Below, piece by piece: positions 18,565-27,731 of a stretch of 64,000 nucleotides of DNA (position 1 is the first letter of the stretch; each line of letters opens with the position of its first letter). Below the pieces are notes generated by a model. That model worked only from the letters and a program-made list of their open reading frames with translations, searched no databases and was not told the origin of the DNA. Location of the stretch: the NCBI RefSeq assembly GCF_001544095.1, contig NZ_BCPT01000010.1:1-64000 (forward strand), given 5' to 3'. Source of the stretch: Enterococcus casseliflavus NBRC 100478. Its GTDB lineage: Bacteria; Bacillota; Bacilli; Lactobacillales; Enterococcaceae. The translations under genes were made by a program, and so were the position numbers.

Positions 18565-19395
18565 TTGACGAGAACATCTAATGAAACCTACGAGGAACCC
18601 ATTATTTTGTATTCAAAAAAATATCGAGAAAATCGCAGACATGATGCCAGCTGTCGTTGGCTCATTACGAAAAAAGGCGTCTGGATAAACAACACCCATC
18701 CAAAAATCCCAGATGAAAAGATCCCCATGGCAAAAATTGCCGATGTGGAATTACATATAGGCAAAGGTCTCTTAATGGACTACCTCCGACTGCAGGTACC
18801 AGGTAATTCTCAATTGCTCTATTTCACCAATCGAATCGATGCCCAAAAAGCCTATGAGTTTTTAACGGATCATTTGGCAGCACTTGGTGGGCAATCAGCC
18901 AAAAGTTACGTGGATGAAGAGGCTGGAAAAATCAAATTACTTTCCTATCATTATCGTGATGCTTGGGTCGTTTCAGAAGATACCCTCACAATCATCGATT
19001 ACAAGAAGAAAGCGAAACAGGTTCTGCAGATTCCCCAAATCACCAGTGTCAATTTGAAAGAAGTTGCTGAATCAGGTCTTTGGAAAGGCAATGGCTTTTT
19101 AGAATTGTATATTGGCGGCGGAGCGATCAGAGAAACCCATTCCTTCAGACGAATGGAACCGAATCACTCCCTTTGCTTTGCCGAAAAAGACCTGGTGATT
19201 GCTCGGATCATACAGCGCTACCTCACCAACTTCCCTCGGGAGCGGTCGGTCCCGTTAACGAACCCATCGCCGCCAGCTGCGAAGCCGACGGAAGCGCTCA
19301 TTGCTGAACTACGTGAACTAAAAGTGTTGGTCGACGAAGGAGTTTTGACTGAAGAAGAATTTGCATTCAAGAAAAAACAACTGTTAGGATTATAG
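18565..19395 (+). CDS. Unknown protein with C-terminal SHOCT domain
   Basis: A 276-residue cytosolic protein without signal peptide or membrane segments. Two similar beta-rich halves (about residues 10-115 and 125-220) resemble bacterial PH-like domains; this is inferred from pattern only. A Pro/Ala linker follows, then a short C-terminal helix pair, ELRELKVLVDEGVLTEEEF, the SHOCT oligomerisation motif. The start is a TTG at 18565, eight bases after AAGGAGG. Upstream start candidates lie inside the promoter. It stands alone, divergent from araR, and its function is unknown. Confidence 0.75.
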   Translation: MTRTSNETYEEPIILYSKKYRENRRHDASCRWLITKKGVWINNTHPKIPDEKIPMAKIADVELHIGKGLLMDYLRLQVPGNSQLLYFTNRIDAQKAYEFLTDHLAALGGQSAKSYVDEEAGKIKLLSYHYRDAWVVSEDTLTIIDYKKKAKQVLQIPQITSVNLKEVAESGLWKGNGFLELYIGGGAIRETHSFRRMEPNHSLCFAEKDLVIARIIQRYLTNFPRERSVPLTNPSPPAAKPTEALIAELRELKVLVDEGVLTEEEFAFKKKQLLGL

Positions 19396-19424
19396 AAGCA
19401 ATCGCTTCGGAGAAAAAAGCCGCC

Positions 19425-19475
19425 CTCCTACCATGAGAAGACAGAGCTTTCGGTGAAGAGCTGTGCTTTTTTCCT
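19425..19475 (+). terminator. Possible terminator after the SHOCT-domain gene
   Basis: An imperfect hairpin around GAGCTTTC and GAAGAGC is followed by TTTTTT about 75 bp after the stop. The pairing is not clean. Confidence 0.35.
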
Positions 19476-19555
19476 GGGAAAATTTTGAACGGTTTTTTTA
19501 GAACATGCTATACTAAATGAAGAATACGTAGAGTATCTCAAAGGAGGTCTTTCTC

Positions 19556-20431
19556 ATTTTTTCTTTTAATGACATCAAAGCACGTTTCCCTCAGGCAACG
19601 TTGCATGACAAAGTTGCCACAACGAAGGATATCGAATCCATCGCCTTCGGCAAAAAATATATTTGGCTGCCAACTGACCAATTAAGTGACAGTGAAAAAT
19701 TGCTGATCCAACTGGGAAACGGCTCTTTGCAACCAGAAATCGATAACCGAAACCATCCATGGTATCCGATTTTATTTGAACATCAGCCCGTTCAAGAGCC
19801 AGAGTGGATTCGCCTGCTGCAAGTTCATTTCACCCGAACCATCGACTCTTTGCAATCCGAATGGCTCGCAGAGATCCAGCAAATGCTCCCTAGCGTGGTG
19901 GATCTTTTTTTCCTCACCGAAGACCATGCAGTGATCGTAGAAAAACAAGATGGTGCCAATTTGCCCATCGAAGATCTCGACGGCTTATTCGTCGCTTTGG
20001 ATATGGATTTCGACTGCTTTTCTCAGCTGTTCGTCGGTCCCTTCCATCATCCGCGCCACGATTTCACTACCTTATGGGCAAGTGAGTCTAGCCTGTTCAA
20101 AAATGAGTTAAAAACGAAAACCACCAGTAAAAGTATGGATCTGCCCAAAGTGGTCTTCTCTCTTTTTCGCAACGGCTTTTCCGAGTATATTTCCTTGTTT
20201 CGTACCTTGTATCTAGATTGGTTTGAAGAAGAGACCGAAACGATCATTCAATCCCTGTGGCGCAATCAAGGCAATGCAAGCTCCACAGCCAAAGAACTGT
20301 TCATGCATCGGAATTCTCTCCTATATAAGATCGATAAGTTTCAAACACTGACACGTTTAAATTTAAAAAATATGGATGATCTGCTGCTTTGCTATTTATT
20401 GATCGATCAGTTCACCCATCAGAGCAATTAA
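19556..20431 (+). CDS. PucR/CdaR-like helix-turn-helix regulator with apparent ATT start
   Basis: A protein of about 291 residues. The C-terminal 60 residues (NQGNASSTAKELFMHRNSLLYKIDKF region) match the HTH_30 domain of PucR/CdaR sugar-diacid regulators. The N-terminal 220 residues show no family I recognise. The first standard start is TTG at 19601, without a ribosome binding site. The frame continues upstream without a stop to ATT at 19556, eight bases after AAAGGAGG, and the added residues (FSFNDIKARFPQATL) look like a genuine N-terminus. I therefore call a rare ATT start. It precedes msmK and may control it. Confidence 0.7.
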   Translation: MFSFNDIKARFPQATLHDKVATTKDIESIAFGKKYIWLPTDQLSDSEKLLIQLGNGSLQPEIDNRNHPWYPILFEHQPVQEPEWIRLLQVHFTRTIDSLQSEWLAEIQQMLPSVVDLFFLTEDHAVIVEKQDGANLPIEDLDGLFVALDMDFDCFSQLFVGPFHHPRHDFTTLWASESSLFKNELKTKTTSKSMDLPKVVFSLFRNGFSEYISLFRTLYLDWFEEETETIIQSLWRNQGNASSTAKELFMHRNSLLYKIDKFQTLTRLNLKNMDDLLLCYLLIDQFTHQSN

Positions 20432-20433
20432 AC

Positions 20434-20470
20434 AACATGCACAAGAAAACGTTTTTTTCTTGTGCATGTT
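20434..20470 (+). terminator. Hairpin terminator between the regulator and msmK
   Basis: A strong stem has arms ACATGCACAAG and CTTGTGCATGT immediately after the regulator stop. The T run lies within the loop side rather than after the stem, so termination efficiency is uncertain. Confidence 0.5.
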
Positions 20471-20474
20471 TCCG

Positions 20475-20504
20475 TTGCACCTTCGAAGCGTTTTCATTTA
20501 TGAT
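20475..20504 (+). promoter_or_regulatory. msmK promoter with cre site
   Basis: The -35 TTGCAC (20475-20480) and -10 TATGAT (20499-20504) are 18 bp apart. Between them TCGAAGCGTTTTCA (20483-20496) matches the cre consensus with two mismatches, so CcpA repression by preferred sugars is likely. Confidence 0.6.
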
Positions 20505-20538
20505 GTTCATGTAAACTAAATGGAAAGAGGTAATCCCA

Positions 20539-21648
20539 ATGGTAGAAATGGCCTTAAAAAATATCCACAAAAAATATGATAATAATGATGCGTATTCGGT
20601 AACTGATTTTAATTTAGATATCGCAGATCGCGAATTCATCGTTTTCGTTGGACCTTCTGGTTGCGGAAAATCAACAACGCTTCGAATGATCGCTGGTTTA
20701 GAAGATATTTCTGAAGGCGAATTGAGCATCGGTGGAAAAGTAATGAACGATGTGGCACCAAAAGACCGTGACATCGCGATGGTTTTCCAGAACTACGCAT
20801 TGTATCCCCATATGACTGTTTTCAACAACATGGCATTTGGTTTGAAATTGCGTAAATACGACAAAGAAGAAATTAAAAAACGGGTAGAAAATGCCGCTGA
20901 GATCTTAGGATTGACAGAATACTTAGATCGTAAACCAGCTGCCCTTTCAGGTGGTCAGCGTCAACGGGTTGCCCTAGGCCGTGCCATCGTCCGTGATGCC
21001 AAAGTCTTCTTGATGGATGAGCCGTTGTCAAACTTAGATGCGAAATTGCGGGTTGCCATGCGTGCGGAAATCGCAAAATTACACCAACGTTTAGAAACAA
21101 CGACGATCTATGTAACCCATGACCAAACAGAAGCGATGACCATGGCTGACCGAATCGTTATCATGAAAGATGGCTTCATTCAACAAATCGGTTCACCAAA
21201 AGAAGTCTACAACACACCGAAAAACATTTTCGTTGCCGGTTTTATCGGTTCACCAGCAATGAACTTCTTCAATGTTACGTTGAAAAACGGTATGATCTCT
21301 GATGGACAAAGCTTGAACTTACGTATTCCTGAAGGCAAGAACAAGATTCTTGTGGAAAAAGGGTACGAAGGCAAACAATTAGTCTTTGGTATTCGTCCAG
21401 AAGATATTCACAGTGAACAAATCGCATTGGAAGCTTCTCCTGAAGCAACTGTACGTGCCGAAGTAGTCGTATCTGAATTATTAGGTGCAGAAACGATGCT
21501 TTATACACGCGTAGGTGCGACTGAATTTATCTCGAAAGTTGATGCTCGTGACTTCCACCGTCCAGGTGAAACGGTTGATTTGGCTTTCAACATCAACAAA
21601 GCACACTTCTTCGACAAAGATTCAGAAAATGTCATCACACTTCCTTAA
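20539..21648 (+). CDS. msmK: Sugar ABC transporter ATP-binding protein, MsmK/UgpC type
   Basis: A 369-residue ATPase that powers CUT1-family sugar importers and can be shared by several of them. Walker A GPSGCGKST (about residues 37-45), the Q-loop VFQNYALYPHMT, signature LSGGQRQRVALGRAIV, Walker B VFLMDEPLSNLDAKLR and switch TIYVTHDQTEAMTMADR are all intact. The C-terminal 130 residues form the regulatory TOBE/OB domain, with VFGIRPEDI. It has no permease beside it, consistent with a shared energiser. Transcription ends at a strong terminator 90 bp on. Confidence 0.93.
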   Translation: MVEMALKNIHKKYDNNDAYSVTDFNLDIADREFIVFVGPSGCGKSTTLRMIAGLEDISEGELSIGGKVMNDVAPKDRDIAMVFQNYALYPHMTVFNNMAFGLKLRKYDKEEIKKRVENAAEILGLTEYLDRKPAALSGGQRQRVALGRAIVRDAKVFLMDEPLSNLDAKLRVAMRAEIAKLHQRLETTTIYVTHDQTEAMTMADRIVIMKDGFIQQIGSPKEVYNTPKNIFVAGFIGSPAMNFFNVTLKNGMISDGQSLNLRIPEGKNKILVEKGYEGKQLVFGIRPEDIHSEQIALEASPEATVRAEVVVSELLGAETMLYTRVGATEFISKVDARDFHRPGETVDLAFNINKAHFFDKDSENVITLP

Positions 21649-22075
21649 TTTGTAGTTACCATGCACTGTTCTCGGATTTGCCCCCTAGGCAGTCGCATTT
21701 AACTAATATCCACTTTTATTCCTTATTTGTATCCCCTAAAAACAGACAGTCAGCAGACTGTCTGTTTTTGGGTTTCGTTGTGTTTCCTACGAAACGCTTA
21801 GTTACGAACGAGAAACCAGAAGCGGTGTAATCAGCTCATTTCCCCCCTCCTACCGCCCACAGCCACGATGCTTTAAGTACGTGAAACACTCACCCATCAC
21901 TTGCCTTTAGACAGCATACGCGTGGTGTCAGCTTCGTCCTCTTCCCCCTCAACTTCTCTTTTGTTTGTCTATGATGCGATGTCCTAAACACGAGAAAACG
22001 AACCAACGGGCTTGCCACGCATTGCTGCTTAAGAGGGGCTTTCTTGGCTAGTGTAGGCAGAAAAGCACCACAAAA
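21649..22075. other. Intergenic region without a convincing gene
   Basis: Apart from the msmK terminator near 21738-21769, this stretch between two converging operons shows no supported gene. A 78-codon open frame on the minus strand has no ribosome binding site and an unnatural composition. Confidence 0.6.
21738..21769 (+). terminator. msmK terminator
   Basis: Arms AAAAACAGACAGTC and GACTGTCTGTTTTT surround a four-base loop, giving a perfect hairpin ending in a T run. Confidence 0.9.
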
Positions 22076-22111
22076 AGAGTAGTGCTTGTGGGGGATGACA
22101 AGCACTACTCT
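22071..22111 (-). terminator. Terminator of the monosaccharide ABC operon
   Basis: Arms AGAGTAGTGCTTGT and ACAAGCACTACTCT form a perfect 14-bp stem. On the minus strand it ends in TTTTTG. It lies 50 bp after the last gene of the operon. Confidence 0.85.
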
Positions 22112-22160
22112 GGGGAGCCTATTCAACTGCTGACCACCTAGCTTTTTGCCAAGCTGCTGG

Positions 22161-22496
22161 TTAGCGATCGTTTTGCAAGAGGGTCAGGCTGTCTGCAAGG
22201 ACAGCTTCGCCATCTAACAACTCGTAATCTGTTTCTTTGATCAATTTATAAGGCACCGCTTTGACCATGAGAAAGTCTTTCAATCGATTGACTTCGTACT
22301 TCGACTGCGGACCGATCAGCAAGGCATCGACAGTCTGCTGCTGCAGGATCTGTTCAGCAATGATGGCTGGTGCCGAATAGATATGCACGGCTAATCCTTT
22401 TTCATCTGCAACTCGCTGCATATTTTTCACTAATAGACCCGTAGTGATACCTGCGGTACAAATCAATAAAATCGTCTTTTGTGCTTGTTCCTCCAT
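22161..22496 (-). CDS. Orphan PTS IIB protein, lactose/cellobiose class
   Basis: A 111-residue cytosolic phosphocarrier-like protein. The fold begins with ILLICTAGITTGLLVKNMQ, where Cys13 and the loop behind it match the phosphocysteine loop of lactose/chitobiose IIB proteins. DALLIGPQSKYEV is the usual GPQ motif. It starts 12 bp after the permease stop and is the last gene of an ABC importer operon, with no IIA or IIC nearby. It could serve a distant PTS or, more interestingly, report PTS phosphorylation state to the ABC system; the latter is speculation. Confidence 0.82.
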   Translation of the reverse strand: MEEQAQKTILLICTAGITTGLLVKNMQRVADEKGLAVHIYSAPAIIAEQILQQQTVDALLIGPQSKYEVNRLKDFLMVKAVPYKLIKETDYELLDGEAVLADSLTLLQNDR

Positions 22497-22508
22497 AAAC
22501 AGGCCCTC

Positions 22509-23705
22509 CTACGATATTTTCTTTTTCTTATTGTAGATATCCAACACGACGGCCAGCAGCAAAATCAACCCTTTGATGGCTTGCTGCCAATCGACACCGA
22601 CTCCTAAGATCGACATCCCATTGTTTAAGACACCCATCACGAGCCCACCAACGATCGCACCCATCACAGTACCAATACCACCTGATGTGGAAGCCCCGCC
22701 GAAATACACTGCGGCCATTGCATCTAATTCCATTGACGTTCCTGCTTGCGGGGTGGCTGCGTTCAACCGAGCGGCTAAAACCAAGCCCGCCAAAGCTGCC
22801 ATCATCCCCATGTTCACGAAGACCCAGAAGGTGATTTTCTTCGTCTTGATCCCAGAAAGTTCCGCTGCTTTTTTGTTGCCGCCTGTTGCATAGATTTGAC
22901 GACCAGCAACGGTTTTGTTAGTCAAAAAGCCATAAGCAGCCACGATCACCCCTAAGACGATCAAAATGATCGGATACCCTTGATAAGAGGCAAAGATATA
23001 GGTAGCGCCGAGAAATATGACCGCAGTAAAGACGGCTTTAAAGGCAAAGGCTGCCATTGATTCCACTTCAAAAAGATTTTTTTTGCGACGCTCACGGGTT
23101 CGCCATTGGCCTAAAATCAGGATGCCCGTGATCCCTACACCTAAAATCATGGAAAGTAAATGGATCTGACCGCCTGCAATATCTGGCAAATACCCAGTAG
23201 AAATTTGTTGGAATGCCTTGGGAAACGGCGCCAATGATTGACCCCCTAAGACGACTTGGGTCAGTCCTCGAAACATCAGTAAACCAGACAAGGTCACGAT
23301 AAATGCTGGGATACCGACATACGCGACCCAGAAGCCTTGCCAAGCACCGATCACTGCGCCCATCAGTAAGCAAAGAGGCACTGCCAGCCAAGGACTGATG
23401 CCGTTATTGACCATTAAGACGCCTGCAATCGCACCGACAAACGCCATCACGGACCCTACGGATAAATCAACGTGTCCTAACAAGACGACCAAAAGCATAC
23501 CAGCTGCCAAAACGAGAATATGACTGTTTTGCAACACGAGGTTGGTGATATTCAGCGGCCGCCAGAAAATCCCGTCGGTCATGAGCTGAAAGGCCACCAG
23601 CAGCACTGCTAAGATAATGATCATACTGTATTTGCTAAAGATTTCCAGTGCCTTTTCTTTCAGCGAATGGCTGCGTTCTTTTTTTAATTTATTGGTTGTT
23701 TCCAT
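22509..23705 (-). CDS. mmsB: Monosaccharide ABC transporter permease
   Basis: The membrane subunit of a CUT2-type sugar importer (GguB/XylH family), 398 residues, with about ten hydrophobic segments, including AAGMLLVVLLGHVDLSVGSV and the late GGASTSGGIGTVMGAIVGG. It forms the channel for a sugar delivered by the ChvE-like protein. The start is either this ATG, one base after the stop of mmsA, or a GTG four codons earlier inside mmsA; both imply translational coupling. Confidence 0.92.
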   Translation of the reverse strand: METTNKLKKERSHSLKEKALEIFSKYSMIIILAVLLVAFQLMTDGIFWRPLNITNLVLQNSHILVLAAGMLLVVLLGHVDLSVGSVMAFVGAIAGVLMVNNGISPWLAVPLCLLMGAVIGAWQGFWVAYVGIPAFIVTLSGLLMFRGLTQVVLGGQSLAPFPKAFQQISTGYLPDIAGGQIHLLSMILGVGITGILILGQWRTRERRKKNLFEVESMAAFAFKAVFTAVIFLGATYIFASYQGYPIILIVLGVIVAAYGFLTNKTVAGRQIYATGGNKKAAELSGIKTKKITFWVFVNMGMMAALAGLVLAARLNAATPQAGTSMELDAMAAVYFGGASTSGGIGTVMGAIVGGLVMGVLNNGMSILGVGVDWQQAIKGLILLLAVVLDIYNKKKKIS

Positions 23706-23706
23706 C

Positions 23707-25236
23707 TCAAACCCCACTCTCTTCTAATGTCATTAGATTCATCAATCGTTCTTGATCCGCCTCTTCCCGCAGGACCTCGCCAGTGAAGCGGCCTTCATTC
23801 ATCGTATAGATTCGGTCACACATGCCTAATAGTTCTGGCAGCTCCGAGGAGATGATGCAAATGGCTTTGCCAGCTGCTGCCATCTCTTCGATGATCGTAT
23901 AGATTTCGTATTTCGCCCCGACATCGATCCCACGGGTCGGTTCATCTAAAAATAAGATGTCTGGTGTGGTCATCAGCCATTTTGCCAAAACGACTTTTTG
24001 CTGATTCCCGCCGCTCAAGCTGCCGACGTTTTGATAGATCGAATTGGTTTTCGTCCGCATTTTTTTGCGGAATTCTTCGGCCATCGTGACTTCTTTTTCT
24101 TTATCGATGACCCCTTGGCGGCTGATTTTGGCAAGACTAGCAATGGTGGTATTCTCGCGAATATCCATCAGCAGATTCAAGCCCAGCGCTTTTCGATCTT
24201 CCGACACATAGGCTAACCCATTTTTGATGGCGGTTGGCACGTCTTTGACAGAAATCGGTTGGCCGTCTTTATAGACTTCCCCCGAAATCGAACTGCCGTA
24301 GGAATGACCGAAGACACTCATGGCAAACTCTGTCCGTCCCGCACCCATCAAACCGGCGATGCCGATGATCTCTCCTTTGCGGATCATCAAGTTCAAATTC
24401 TCATTCACCACACGGGTATGGTCGATTGGATGATGGACCGTCCAATTTTTGACTTCAAAAAACGGTTCACCAATAGTGGGGTTCCGCTCTGGGTAGCGAT
24501 TGGTCAAATCTCGCCCAACCATGCCGCGAATGATGCGCTCTTCAGAGATTTCGGCACCACTCAGCGTCTCGATCGTTTGCCCGTCACGTAAAATCGTGAT
24601 GCGATCCGCCACATTGACGATTTCATTCAACTTGTGAGAGATGATGATCGAGGTGATCCCTTGGTTGCGGAACTCTTTGATCAGCTCTAACAGATTGGCA
24701 CTTTCTTCTTCATTCAACGCCGCGGTTGGCTCATCTAAAATCAACAATCGGACGGATTTTGAAAATGCTTTGGCAATTTCCACCAGCTGTTGATGCCCGA
24801 CACCGATTTGTGAAACCAGCGTATTAGGGTCTAATTTCAAGCCAACGATCTTTAAGAGGTTGTCTGTTTTCTTTTCGGTCAGATCCCAATCAATGATGCC
24901 GTGTTTGGCTTGTTCGTTTCCTAGAAAGATATTTTCTTTGATCGACAGGTAAGGACTTAATGCTAACTCTTGATGAATAATAACGATTCCTTTGTCCTCA
25001 CTGTCCCGCAAATCTTTGAACTTGCATAACTCCCCTTCATAATAGATCTCTCCGTCATAGCTGCCGTAAGGATAGAGTCCGCTTAAGACATTCATCAGCG
25101 TGGACTTGCCAGCGCCATTTTCTCCACACAGTGCGTGGATCTCTCCTCGCTCGATCGAGAGGTTGACGTTATCAAGGGCGCGAACCCCTGAAAACTCTTT
25201 GACGATGCCTTTCATCATCAAAATATTATCTGCCAT
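23707..25236 (-). CDS. mmsA: Monosaccharide ABC transporter ATP-binding protein (two ABC domains)
   Basis: A 509-residue CUT2 ATPase made of two fused ABC domains. The first has Walker [11 protein letters not shown] and Walker [16 protein letters not shown]. The second has a degenerate Walker A region ([11 protein letters not shown]), signature [15 protein letters not shown] and Walker [17 protein letters not shown]. Such a weakened second P-loop is normal for MglA/XylG/GguA proteins. It sits between the binding-protein gene (147 bp upstream) and the permease. Confidence 0.93.
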   Translation of the reverse strand: MADNILMMKGIVKEFSGVRALDNVNLSIERGEIHALCGENGAGKSTLMNVLSGLYPYGSYDGEIYYEGELCKFKDLRDSEDKGIVIIHQELALSPYLSIKENIFLGNEQAKHGIIDWDLTEKKTDNLLKIVGLKLDPNTLVSQIGVGHQQLVEIAKAFSKSVRLLILDEPTAALNEEESANLLELIKEFRNQGITSIIISHKLNEIVNVADRITILRDGQTIETLSGAEISEERIIRGMVGRDLTNRYPERNPTIGEPFFEVKNWTVHHPIDHTRVVNENLNLMIRKGEIIGIAGLMGAGRTEFAMSVFGHSYGSSISGEVYKDGQPISVKDVPTAIKNGLAYVSEDRKALGLNLLMDIRENTTIASLAKISRQGVIDKEKEVTMAEEFRKKMRTKTNSIYQNVGSLSGGNQQKVVLAKWLMTTPDILFLDEPTRGIDVGAKYEIYTIIEEMAAAGKAICIISSELPELLGMCDRIYTMNEGRFTGEVLREEADQERLMNLMTLEESGV

Positions 25237-25383
25237 GTTCTTTCACCCTTTTCCTTTTTATGTAAAAGTGGTGCGCTGCCTTTGTAAGAAAAGCGGAAAG
25301 AACGAATAGTGGGGATGATTCGTTCTTCCCTACTGCTTTCGGGGAAACCATGTATCTTTTCTCGCTGGATCAGCGCTTCTTGC

Positions 25384-26484
25384 TTAAATGCCTAGCTCTT
25401 CTTCTGTATAGTAATCGGTATCGATCAGTTCTTCTTTGTAGTTGTCGCTATCCACAGAAACGGGATTTGACAAGTAGGTTGGTACGACTTTGACGCCATT
25501 GTCATAGGTTTCCGTATCATTGACTGGCACTTCCTCGCCATTGGTGATGGCTTCGATCATTTCGATCGTGTTTTTCGCCAACACCCGTGTATCTTTGAAA
25601 ATCGTTTGGGTCTGTTCGCCCGCGATGATCGATTTCACCCCTGCCACCGTCGCATCTTGACCGGTAATCACAGGTAGTGGTTTATCGGAAGAACCATAGC
25701 CAACGCCTTTAAGCGATGAAATGATTCCTAGGCTGATTGGATCATAAGGTGAAAGAACGGCATCCAATGTTTGATCCGTATAGTTGGCACTCAACAAGTT
25801 GTCCATCCGAGCTTGCGCAGTTGAACCATCCCAACGCAAAGTAGCGATTTGGTTGAAGTTGGTTTGACCAGAAGGAACGACTAGCTGTCCGCTGTCAAAG
25901 TATTGTTGGAAGACCGAAAGGACCCCATTATAATTGATCAGTGCATTGTTATCATCTGGAGAGCCGCCGAATAATTCAATGTTAAATGGTCCTTCACCGT
26001 CTTTGAGACCCAATTTGTCTTCAATATAAGACGCTTGCAGCACGCCGACTCCAAAATTATCAAAGGTGGCATAATAATCGACGTATTCCGAGTTCATCAG
26101 TAAACGGTCATAGGCGATGACTGTGATATCTTCGTTATGGGCTTTTTCCAACACGTCTGTCAGTGCCGAACCATCGATCGAGGCGATCACTAAAGTATCA
26201 ACGCCTTTGGTGATCATATTCTCAATTTGTGCCACTTGGTTTTCTACTTTGTCTTCTCCATATTGCAGGTCAGTTTTATAGCCGAGCTTCTCTAATTCTT
26301 CTACCATGTTGTCGCCATCTGCGATCCACCGTTCTGCCGATTTGGTCGGCATCGCGATCCCAACAAATCCTTTGTCTCCGTCACCGTTTGCCCCGCTGTC
26401 TGATCCATTCCCACAAGCTGCTAACAATCCGCCAACCAATAAGGTGGATGCTAGGACGACCAATTTACCAAAAGTACCTTTCAT
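25384..26484 (-). CDS. chvE: Monosaccharide-binding lipoprotein, ChvE-like
   Basis: A 366-residue lipoprotein that presents a monosaccharide to MmsAB. The signal peptide ends in LLAAC at about residues 19-23. The mature part is a periplasmic-binding type 4 fold: [46 protein letters not shown] and [16 protein letters not shown], the ChvE/XylF pattern for galactose, glucose, arabinose or xylose. A longer open frame exists, but GGAGGG lies right before the ATG at 26484 and the upstream part covers the promoter. It is first in the operon chvE-mmsA-mmsB-IIB. Confidence 0.92.
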   Translation of the reverse strand: MKGTFGKLVVLASTLLVGGLLAACGNGSDSGANGDGDKGFVGIAMPTKSAERWIADGDNMVEELEKLGYKTDLQYGEDKVENQVAQIENMITKGVDTLVIASIDGSALTDVLEKAHNEDITVIAYDRLLMNSEYVDYYATFDNFGVGVLQASYIEDKLGLKDGEGPFNIELFGGSPDDNNALINYNGVLSVFQQYFDSGQLVVPSGQTNFNQIATLRWDGSTAQARMDNLLSANYTDQTLDAVLSPYDPISLGIISSLKGVGYGSSDKPLPVITGQDATVAGVKSIIAGEQTQTIFKDTRVLAKNTIEMIEAITNGEEVPVNDTETYDNGVKVVPTYLSNPVSVDSDNYKEELIDTDYYTEEELGI

Positions 26485-26517
26485 TGTGATCCCTCCATGT
26501 CTTTTTCTTACATTCTC

Positions 26518-26545
26518 AGTATAGCCAGTTAAGGAATCGCTTACA
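26518..26545 (-). promoter_or_regulatory. chvE promoter -10 with cre-like site
   Basis: On the minus strand TATACT (26518-26523) is a good -10. TGTAAGCGATTCCT at 26532-26545 matches the cre consensus with two mismatches and overlaps the -35 zone, which itself is poor. CcpA control is likely; the weak -35 suggests that an activator, perhaps the divergent response regulator, helps. Confidence 0.5.
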
Positions 26546-26666
26546 TTTAGATTTTTTCGAGGTTTCTTGGATTTCTTGAGAAAAAACGACTCAGTTGCCC
26601 CCATTTCTTTTCGTAATCTTGGATTTTTTAAGATTCCCTTGGTTTTTATTTGATTTGATATTTTGT

Positions 26667-26696
26667 GTAAAGCGCTTCCGTATTTTTTAGTAGAAT
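26667..26696 (+). promoter_or_regulatory. Second cre-like core and -10 of the sensor operon
   Basis: AAAGCGCTTCC at 26669-26679 has the cre core with four mismatches to the full consensus. TAGAAT at 26691-26696 is a plausible -10 for the plus-strand sensor operon. Confidence 0.35.
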
Positions 26697-26716
26697 AGAC
26701 CATAGAGGTGAAAAAA

Positions 26717-27721
26717 ATGAGGAATATAAAAATTGGGTTACTCGTTTGGTTGTGTTTGTCTTTCTTGGCTGGTTGCCAAGCAGTCAAAGAAACGACCGCT
26801 GAAACATCGGAAGAAAGTATCGTGATCGGTTTTTCTCAATCGGGAACAGAAAGCAGCTGGCGCAAGCGCCACACCGAATCGATTCGCACTGAATTAGAGA
26901 AGGAAGGCTATGAAGTGCTCTATCGTAACGGCTATATGAATCAAGAACGTCAGATTCAAGATATCCGCAGTTTTATCGTGTATCAAGTCGATGCCATCGT
27001 CTTTACCCCGATTCAGGAAAACAATTGGGAACCGATTTTGGAAGAAGCTGCGCAAGCGGGGATTCCCGTTTTCGTGGTGGACCGTCATGTCAACGTCAGC
27101 GATCCCTCCTTGTTTCTGACTCATATCGGGCCAAGCTTCAAAGCCGAGGGCAATCGTGCAGGTCTCTACGTCAGCAATTATTATAAAGAACATCAAAATG
27201 AAACGATCAATGTTTTAGAATTGACGGGACTGGATGCTACTTCTCCGACGTATTTGCGCTCAGAAGGGTTCCGAGAAACCATCAAGCGTGATTATGCCCA
27301 CAACAATGTAACGATCCAAGTCAAAGATGAGCTAAATGGTGACTTCATTCGCCGCAAAGGCAAAGAAGTCATTGAACAATACATCGCAGAAGGCAAAATG
27401 GAGCAGATCGATGTCTTGTTCAGTCACAATGACGAGATGACTCTTGGCGCTCTTGAAGCCCTCGAAAAAACCGATATTGAGCCAGGGAAGGATTTGGTGA
27501 TCGTATCGATCGATGCCCAAAAAGAAATGATCGACAAATTGAAGCAAGGGATCGTCAATTGTGTCGTTGAATGCAACCCAGATGCTGGTGTGTTCGTCAA
27601 AAATGCCATCTCGCGCTACTTGGCTCGCGGCGCCGATGCCATTCCTCGTGAAATCTATGTCCATGAAACAGTTTTTTCCAGTGATATGGACTTTGATCAG
27701 ATTCCACCAAGAAATTATTGA
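26717..27721 (+). CDS. Sugar-binding lipoprotein of a three-component sensor
   Basis: A 334-residue lipoprotein with signal [20 protein letters not shown], lipobox cysteine at residue 20. The body is a periplasmic-binding type 4 domain of the ribose/galactose family ([57 protein letters not shown]). It is encoded directly before a histidine kinase (10 bp gap) and response regulator and lacks transport genes on its own strand, so it most likely presents sugar to the kinase. A GTG at 26708 abuts the ribosome binding site; the ATG at 26717 is spaced correctly. Confidence 0.88.
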   Translation: MRNIKIGLLVWLCLSFLAGCQAVKETTAETSEESIVIGFSQSGTESSWRKRHTESIRTELEKEGYEVLYRNGYMNQERQIQDIRSFIVYQVDAIVFTPIQENNWEPILEEAAQAGIPVFVVDRHVNVSDPSLFLTHIGPSFKAEGNRAGLYVSNYYKEHQNETINVLELTGLDATSPTYLRSEGFRETIKRDYAHNNVTIQVKDELNGDFIRRKGKEVIEQYIAEGKMEQIDVLFSHNDEMTLGALEALEKTDIEPGKDLVIVSIDAQKEMIDKLKQGIVNCVVECNPDAGVFVKNAISRYLARGADAIPREIYVHETVFSSDMDFDQIPPRNY

Positions 27722-27731
27722 GGAGATGAAG

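Noticed and set aside
21890-22126. Minus-strand open frame of 78 codons between msmK and the IIB gene
   Set aside because: It overlaps the operon terminator, has no ribosome binding site and no recognisable domain.
26485-26787. N-terminal extension of the ChvE-like protein
   Set aside because: It would cover both divergent promoters. The proper signal peptide and ribosome binding site begin at 26484.
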